The notes under the pieces: model-generated
Databases searched by the model: none
Seen by the model: only the letters and a program-made list of their open reading frames with translations
What the model was told of the DNA's origin: nothing
Shown here: positions 41,037-47,174 of the stretch, piece by piece
Numbering within the stretch: position 1 is the stretch's first letter
Layout: the number at the start of each line of letters is the position of its first letter
Translations under genes and position numbers: made by a program
Assembly: GCA_013694585.1 (NCBI GenBank)
Contig: JACDCB010000077.1
Coordinates: forward strand, 1-47,174
Reading direction: 5' to 3'
Length of the DNA stretch: 47,174 nucleotides
DNA from: Candidatus Nitrosopumilus sp.
Lineage (GTDB): Archaea > Thermoproteota > Nitrososphaeria > Nitrososphaerales > Nitrososphaeraceae

Positions 41037-41462
41037 TTGGAGGGCATACTACCTTTCAAGAAAGACAACTACTTGAAAATTTCTACATTATTAATTTGTA
41101 TATTTTCAGTTTTCGCATTAATTTTAAACCTTGAGGGAAGCAATTGTATTATTCAAATCAATTCCTCACCTCTGATTAGCTATAGTTCGAATGAAAATGG
41201 AGAAGTAAGTAATAATAGTGATTTCATGAATCAACAGGCAGCGGAGGAGCAGCAGGAACCACAACTACAGCAGCAGGATGCCCAATCTCAAGAGACATTG
41301 ATGCAGCAGTCATACGAACTCCGAAAATACTGCTTTTTGGTGACAAATCTGTACGTATACTCCCTATTTGGCGTCATCATAGGTTTCATAATACTTGTGC
41401 TCTGGTATATAAGATACAAAAAAATTTGGTCTGGGAAGAAAAGCGGCGGCCCTACCAATTAA
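41037..41462 (+). CDS. Two-TM protein with Gln-rich extracytoplasmic segment
   Basis: TM LLICIFSVFALIL, NQQAAEEQQEPQLQQQDAQSQETLMQQ, TM YSLFGVIIGFIILVLWYI, basic tail. Confidence 0.55.
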   Translation: MEGILPFKKDNYLKISTLLICIFSVFALILNLEGSNCIIQINSSPLISYSSNENGEVSNNSDFMNQQAAEEQQEPQLQQQDAQSQETLMQQSYELRKYCFLVTNLYVYSLFGVIIGFIILVLWYIRYKKIWSGKKSGGPTN

Positions 41463-41538
41463 ACCACTTTTAATATTGAATAATGCCAAGCTATTTGCAT
41501 AGATTTTTAAATAAAAAGGAACTAATTTCACACAAAGA

Positions 41539-43275
41539 TTGTCTCGCGCAGATTCTATTCTAAAATTGGTTAAAACCTCGTACACAACATCACCCACGTT
41601 TAAGCAGGCCACTTTTTTCGGAGTGCCACACAACTACAAGAATATAAAGACACTAAGAGACCTTTTAGAAATCAATTACAAGTATCAGCCAGTAAAGAAT
41701 CAGCTAAGACAAAACCTTATTGCTAAAATTAAGAATAATGAAAATCCATTCGTAGGAATTATAGGGTTTGATGATACAGTTATCCCGGCCATAAAGAGAG
41801 CACTCTTGGCGGGACATGATATATTGTTTGTAGGTCACATAGGTCAAGGAAAAACCAAACTTGCTGAATTAATTTCAGAGAACCTCTTGTCACCCATCCC
41901 CATAGTGGAAGGAACTTTGACAAATGATATTCCAACCGAAATGCCTTATACTCATCTTGTCGATTTACTAAATGGAAATGCGATTGACAAAATGCTTCCA
42001 GAATTTTATGTTTCAAAAGACTGTGAGGAAATAATCAAAAATAATGGTTTAGACACCAAAATAAAATGGCTAGACGGCAAGCAAAGGTACAGATACATAC
42101 TAGCAACCCCCGACATCTCCGTTAAAGATTTAGTAGGACAGATTGATGTTGTAAAAATTATAAAAAAGGGTATTGAAGTTTTTGATATTGATTCATACTC
42201 TCCTGGATATTTACTACAAGCCAGATATGGGATTTTATGTCTTGACGAGTTACCCGTCCTAGATCCCCGAAAACAAGTAACATTACTTAGTGTACTACAA
42301 GAAGGAAGATTTACAACTGGTGCTTATCCAGTATTTTTCAAACCAGATGTAAAAATAATTGCTACGGCAAATCCTATAGATTACACTCATTCTGGAAAGA
42401 TAATCGAACCATTAGCCGATCGTTTGAAGAGCCATATTGAGACACATTATCCTAATACGATTGATGATGAAACCCTAATTTTGGTACAAGAAATGGACAT
42501 GCTAAATAGAAATCAAACTTTTTTGCCAATTTTCATGTTAAAAGCAATTACCAGAATTTTCCAAAAGATTAGAACCCATCCTGATATCAATAGCGATAGA
42601 GGAGTGAGTGTACGGTCAACCATTCATTCCTTAGAAGCAGTCATCGGTGAAGTAGAGAGGGTTCGTTCTCTGGTAAATAATGTCAAAACAATACCCAGAT
42701 TCTCAGATCTGCAAAGCATATTCCAATCTTCAAAGTTTGAACTAGATGAAATAGAAGATACGACAGAAAATAAGACGCTATTTCTAAATAACGTGATCAA
42801 TGAAGTTATACAAGAGACATGCTTACATTTTTTTAATGAATTTTTCAAGCCTCAAGAACTAATATCCATTAAAAATGAGTTTAGAAACAAGTCATTTATA
42901 GTAGTTCAAAATCAATACCAACATTTACCAACTCAACCGGTAGATGATGGAGAAGGAACTAAGTTGGCAAAAGAATCTAGGGATACTTCGTTTTTATATA
43001 CAGATCAGTTGAGACATCTTCCAGTGATATCCAAGACATTAAGAGGCGTCATCGCTAAAATTAAGCAAGAACAAGATAACTTTGTTCAAAAGGCTCGTCA
43101 AAATGAGATTGACAGGAATCTCCAATATATTCAGTTCGAAAACGTATGGAACGATAAGGAAAACAATAACGAAGAACTTTTAGCAACCTCATCCGAGTTA
43201 CTCTTTGAATATTTAAGGTTTAGTTCCCCCCCAATTCTGGATAAAAGGGAAGACAGGTTCGAAATTAGAGAATAA
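41539..43275 (+). CDS. MoxR/ChlI-like AAA+ ATPase, 578 aa
   Basis: Walker A GHIGQGKTKL, Walker B GILCLDELPVL, IIATANPIDYTHSGKIIEPLADRLKSHI. Confidence 0.88.
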   Translation: MSRADSILKLVKTSYTTSPTFKQATFFGVPHNYKNIKTLRDLLEINYKYQPVKNQLRQNLIAKIKNNENPFVGIIGFDDTVIPAIKRALLAGHDILFVGHIGQGKTKLAELISENLLSPIPIVEGTLTNDIPTEMPYTHLVDLLNGNAIDKMLPEFYVSKDCEEIIKNNGLDTKIKWLDGKQRYRYILATPDISVKDLVGQIDVVKIIKKGIEVFDIDSYSPGYLLQARYGILCLDELPVLDPRKQVTLLSVLQEGRFTTGAYPVFFKPDVKIIATANPIDYTHSGKIIEPLADRLKSHIETHYPNTIDDETLILVQEMDMLNRNQTFLPIFMLKAITRIFQKIRTHPDINSDRGVSVRSTIHSLEAVIGEVERVRSLVNNVKTIPRFSDLQSIFQSSKFELDEIEDTTENKTLFLNNVINEVIQETCLHFFNEFFKPQELISIKNEFRNKSFIVVQNQYQHLPTQPVDDGEGTKLAKESRDTSFLYTDQLRHLPVISKTLRGVIAKIKQEQDNFVQKARQNEIDRNLQYIQFENVWNDKENNNEELLATSSELLFEYLRFSSPPILDKREDRFEIRE

Positions 43276-43280
43276 ACACG

Positions 43281-45017
43281 TTGAAAGGGTCAGAAGACAA
43301 GATTAATAGTAACAGGATTAGAACTGATGATAGTAACAACAATACTAACGTCCTGAGGAATAATGACAAGGATCAATCGGACCAATACAAGACCGTCACG
43401 TATGAGAAAAGAATCATTTATTTTTCAAAGCCCCTTATAAATGATGGCGACGAGGAGGATAGTAACAGAGCTGAGAAAAATTCAGGAAATAGTCAAGGTA
43501 ATATTTCTCAACAAAAACAACTACAGCAATCCTCTTTTGACCAGGAAAAAATTCGAGCAAGAAACAACTTATTAAAGCAGTTTTTTCCAGATATATTAAA
43601 GGCAATAGGTAACAAAGCCATTAAAGATAATCCCCCTACTCTACAAGAACTGGAATCATATCTTCAAAATTACTTTCATGAACTACAAAAGAAAAAGATG
43701 GAGGATGAAAATGCAAAGATTCAAAACTATTTATCAAAATCTACTAACCCTACCTTATCAAGTCAAGAATATAATAATAACAAGGAACTAGGTAGAGGAC
43801 ATTATTCAAAAGGGCATAATGATTCGGCGGGGTCAGTCACCACTGTTAATCAGAAAAACTATAGATTAAATTTTAATTTTAATGAGGATACTTTTTCAGG
43901 TAACAATCTGCCAATCGTTACTGAATTGATTAGAAAAGGATATCTGGTTGATTCAGACAAATGGCTAAACAAAAAGGGATTTCTAAAAATAGGTCAACAG
44001 ATACTGACAGAGATCATAAAGTCTTTAAAGACAGACAAACTAGGCATGCATGAAACAAAGTTTGCTGGATATGGAAGTATGGTTCAGGAAACTTCCAAAA
44101 AATATGAATACGGAAACGAGATTTCCAACATCAATATTAACTCGACCATAAGGAATTTTGTAGAAAGATACTATGAGGATCATCGGAGTGATGTCGACCT
44201 TCATAGCAGGATTGAGTTTCCACTGGACATTTCGTATGAAGATATAGAAATTTATGATACTTTGGAGGAAATTCAAGTAGCAACTGTTTATTGTATAGAC
44301 TTGAGCTCAACAATGAAATATTGTTCGATGTACAATGATCTGAGCAGGATAGAGGCTGCAAAGCGAGCATTGTGGAGCTTGTTTATATTAAATAAAAAAT
44401 TTTTCCCTCTCGATTCTATTCATACTATTGGTTTCGGATCCATCGCATCACGGATTGATCCAATGGATATTCCTTTCTTAAGAACATTTGAACCTAATGC
44501 AGATTTCCTGCACTACACTAACTATCAATCGGCATACAGATTTGCAAGAAGGATTTTGAAAAAGGATGGCGCAAAAAACAAAAGGATTGTAATGATAACA
44601 GACGGGCATCCAAGTGCATGTTTTATAGATAGCAAAAACGAGAAAGATAAAATAATGAAACAAAGACCCTATTCACATTTTTATAAACCTGATAAGGAAC
44701 GGATAGGCTCCCAGAATTCAGAGAATAATAGAATAAAATTCGATATACATGATAAACAAACCGTATACTTGTGCTACAGGTATAGACAGATTGATCAGTA
44801 TATAGGAGAACAGACAATTAAAGAAGCAAAGAAACTAAAAAAAGATGGCATAGATCTTGACACAATAATGGTTAGCGAGGAGGATACTCTATTAGACTTT
44901 GTTAACGAATTGGCTAAATCAGTAGATGGAAAATCGATATATATTAACCCTAAAGATATCGACAGGGTTCTTATTACTGATTATTTGTCAAACAAAAAGA
45001 AAATGATAGGAAAATAG
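43281..45017 (+). CDS. VWA-domain protein, ChlD-like
   Basis: VATVYCIDLSSTM (MIDAS), IVMITDGHPSACF; 5 nt downstream of AAA+ gene. Confidence 0.85.
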   Translation: MKGSEDKINSNRIRTDDSNNNTNVLRNNDKDQSDQYKTVTYEKRIIYFSKPLINDGDEEDSNRAEKNSGNSQGNISQQKQLQQSSFDQEKIRARNNLLKQFFPDILKAIGNKAIKDNPPTLQELESYLQNYFHELQKKKMEDENAKIQNYLSKSTNPTLSSQEYNNNKELGRGHYSKGHNDSAGSVTTVNQKNYRLNFNFNEDTFSGNNLPIVTELIRKGYLVDSDKWLNKKGFLKIGQQILTEIIKSLKTDKLGMHETKFAGYGSMVQETSKKYEYGNEISNININSTIRNFVERYYEDHRSDVDLHSRIEFPLDISYEDIEIYDTLEEIQVATVYCIDLSSTMKYCSMYNDLSRIEAAKRALWSLFILNKKFFPLDSIHTIGFGSIASRIDPMDIPFLRTFEPNADFLHYTNYQSAYRFARRILKKDGAKNKRIVMITDGHPSACFIDSKNEKDKIMKQRPYSHFYKPDKERIGSQNSENNRIKFDIHDKQTVYLCYRYRQIDQYIGEQTIKEAKKLKKDGIDLDTIMVSEEDTLLDFVNELAKSVDGKSIYINPKDIDRVLITDYLSNKKKMIGK

Positions 45018-45090
45018 TGAAAGAGGATTGTTACCTTTTTTTCTATATAGTAGTAATAATATGGAATCTAATACAATAGACTGTACTTTC

Positions 45091-46584
45091 TTAACCACTA
45101 CCACCCTGCAGGAATTCTAACATTCTTAATATATCGACTGTTTCGTTACTTTGTGAGTTAGGTCCCATAAAAGAGTTTGAAGAGTCATTTCCAAACGAAC
45201 TATTGTTAAAGAAGCCAAGACCCGTATCATTTCCGCCAAATAAGGCTTCAAAAGGGTTATAAATTGTGGTATCATTAAGAGCAGTACCATTGTTACTTTT
45301 GTTTAAAAACATTTGGTTTAGAAACGAGGCACCGGATTCGTTGGATGGAAAAAAGGACGAAAATGGCAAGTCACTAAGTGAGGAGGAAGGAGACTCTAAT
45401 GAAGAGAAAGGCGATGATGATGATGAAGGAGAAAGAGAAGAAAGCATTGCAAATGGACCTAATAACTGGATAAATTCTGATAGGTTAAAGCCACCAGTTG
45501 AATTCTTGGAGAAATTAAGCAACTCGGCAAGGCCGGTAATTGAACTTTCATTATTTAGTAGGGAATTCCCCATCTTAAAAGATGGATGAGAAAAGGTTCC
45601 ACCTTTACAAAGATCTGATAGAAGTTGGATGCCACAAAGGGTTTGCAAATTGATCGGCGGAATAGAATTCATCATGGAGGACATGTTTAGAATATTTCCA
45701 GAAGATGAATTCTTTAAGAGGTTTTCTATTATGCTTGTAGGCGAATTATTCATCTTTAACGCGTTAAACAGATCTGAAGAATTATCAGTATAATTGCTCA
45801 AATTTAGAGACGATAAAATCCCTCCCAGCATAGGTACCTTTTCTTTTAGCATGGCCAATCCTGTTGAATTAGTCAATAGTTTTAGAGATTTGGACAAATT
45901 GTCTGAATCCATATTAAAAGAATAAATCATCTTGTTTACGATTGGGAGAGAATTTTGATAGTCTGAAGAATTTACTTCGTAGCTTAATGAATAAAGTTTA
46001 TCGTCAACTATTATCCCATACTCAACGCTATCTATTGTTTCATTACCAGAATAACTTCTTGTTACCAATTTATAAGCTGGATGACCTACCAATAATGAAT
46101 CAGTTGAAGCTTCCACTATAGTAATATCTTGATCTTCTTCTTGAACAGCATTTGTACGATCTTCTAAATAGGAACTTATATTATCAGGAGAATAAAAAAT
46201 TGGTGGATAAAAGGTTTGTACATACACATCAAACCATGAAATGAATGTCTCAGGAGATAGTCCTGAATCATCATCATAAGCTGGGAAAAAGCTTATCTGT
46301 TTAACTGTTTCATTAGAATTGCTTTCGTCAATTAAAAAGTTAGATGGGTATTTGATTGAAACTCCCATTTCACTATTTTCGTAGTTATTGAAAATTATGC
46401 TATTGTTGCTATCGGAAACAGAATTTGCCAATGTGGCTACTGATTCTTGTGCAAAAACTAAGTTTGAGTTGTTATTATTACCAATCAGCATATTTGTGTT
46501 GAGCATAGCGCCAAATAAGGAAAGCACAAATGTCAAAACAAAAAGAGATGATGAAAAAATAATTACATTTTTACTCTTGTTCAT
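45091..46584 (-). CDS. Secreted protein: PsbP-like domain plus Ser/Asn/Leu-rich low-complexity C-terminus
   Basis: Signal peptide; YENSEMGVSIKYPSNFLIDES … ISFFPAYDD; C-terminal SSLSPSSSSSPFSSLESPSSSLSDLPFSSFFPS. Confidence 0.7.
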   Translation of the reverse strand: MNKSKNVIIFSSSLFVLTFVLSLFGAMLNTNMLIGNNNNSNLVFAQESVATLANSVSDSNNSIIFNNYENSEMGVSIKYPSNFLIDESNSNETVKQISFFPAYDDDSGLSPETFISWFDVYVQTFYPPIFYSPDNISSYLEDRTNAVQEEDQDITIVEASTDSLLVGHPAYKLVTRSYSGNETIDSVEYGIIVDDKLYSLSYEVNSSDYQNSLPIVNKMIYSFNMDSDNLSKSLKLLTNSTGLAMLKEKVPMLGGILSSLNLSNYTDNSSDLFNALKMNNSPTSIIENLLKNSSSGNILNMSSMMNSIPPINLQTLCGIQLLSDLCKGGTFSHPSFKMGNSLLNNESSITGLAELLNFSKNSTGGFNLSEFIQLLGPFAMLSSLSPSSSSSPFSSLESPSSSLSDLPFSSFFPSNESGASFLNQMFLNKSNNGTALNDTTIYNPFEALFGGNDTGLGFFNNSSFGNDSSNSFMGPNSQSNETVDILRMLEFLQGGSG

Positions 46585-46713
46585 CAAAAGGTATTGAATT
46601 AACACATATAAAATATTTATCTGTACAAAATCATAATAAGAAATTATAACTTTTTAAAATCGGTCATATAAATAATAAGGAGAAGGATAAGGATAAGGAG
46701 GAGAGGATGAAGA

Positions 46714-47174
46714 ATGTCAGATAAAAAAAATATTTTTAATACAGATATAACTGATGAAGATGATCTAGATGAAATAAAAAAAATTGCAGAGATGTTAAAC
46801 CCGGATGAAAGAGTATTGGTGGTTGCTAGACAATCAAGATTTAAACCAGGCGGGTCTCAGCTTTCACCCAATGTAGTTTATGCCACTGATAGACGAATCA
46901 TATTAAGAGATCCAAGTATGCTTGGGTTGAAGCAAGAAATAATTGATATTCCTTACAATGTTATTACAAACGCGAAAATAGAAAAAGGCCTGCTTTCGGC
47001 TTCGGTAATCTTTAATGCTCCAGGATTGTTTAACCCCAATATCCCTGGGAGAATGCCGTGGATAAAGAGGTTAGAAACAGATGAGCACGGAGAAAACGGA
47101 GTAATAGATGCTATTCCCAAGAAAAAGGCAGAAGATTTGATAGAAGTGATCCGTAATGGCATTACCCAAATAAG
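46714..47174 (+). CDS. Bacterial-type PH-domain-like protein, truncated at window end
   Basis: ATG 46714, open to window end: MSDKKNIFNTDITDEDDLDEIKKIAEMLNPDERVLVVARQSRFKPGGSQLSPNVVYATDRRIILRDPSMLGLKQEIIDIPYNVITNAKIEKG…. Confidence 0.7.
   Translation, partial: MSDKKNIFNTDITDEDDLDEIKKIAEMLNPDERVLVVARQSRFKPGGSQLSPNVVYATDRRIILRDPSMLGLKQEIIDIPYNVITNAKIEKGLLSASVIFNAPGLFNPNIPGRMPWIKRLETDEHGENGVIDAIPKKKAEDLIEVIRNGITQI

Noticed and set aside
40736-41068. Minus ORF 110 aa
   Set aside because: Aromatic/Lys-rich AT frame in intergenic space, no homology recognised, overlaps the start of the + strand TM gene.
45266-45589. Plus-strand acidic ORF 107 aa
   Set aside because: Complement of the Ser-rich low-complexity coding region; composition is explained by the antisense frame.
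1-47174. CRISPR array, cas genes, insertion sequence, rRNA
   Set aside because: No regularly spaced repeats, Cas-like motifs, transposase ORFs or rRNA segments recognised on reading.

Overview
AT-rich archaeal chromosomal segment. Gene content suggests an ammonia-oxidizing Nitrososphaerota (Thaumarchaeota), possibly Nitrososphaera/Nitrosocosmicus-like; this taxonomic call is an inference from protein families. Recognisable genes: nadX-like aspartate dehydrogenase, purE, purK, a zinc-ferredoxin-like dicluster ferredoxin, rhodanese, intron-containing tRNA-Ala(UGC), a secreted PQQ beta-propeller protein, a membrane plastocyanin, a JAMM protein, aspS, sufS-sufU, gdhA, an IscA/ErpA-type protein, an ADP-forming acyl-CoA synthetase, a Cgi121-like / THUMP / Sua5 tRNA-modification neighbourhood, a class III nucleotide cyclase, folE, two separate MoxR-AAA + VWA pairs, a pentose-phosphate cluster, HtrA and two ABC ATPases. 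Items most worth a second look: (1) a single ORF joining transketolase N-terminal subunit and ribulose-phosphate 3-epimerase, next to transketolase-C and transaldolase; (2) two unrelated MoxR/VWA chelatase-like pairs within 16 kb; (3) a class III cyclase with apparently intact catalytic residues; (4) a Zn-ferredoxin-like protein with a long N-terminal extension that seems to have lost the Zn histidines; (5) a cluster of very small Cys-rich proteins, two of which are below the ORF-track cutoff. I saw no CRISPR array, rRNA or intact mobile element. All calls were made by eye; no database search was run.
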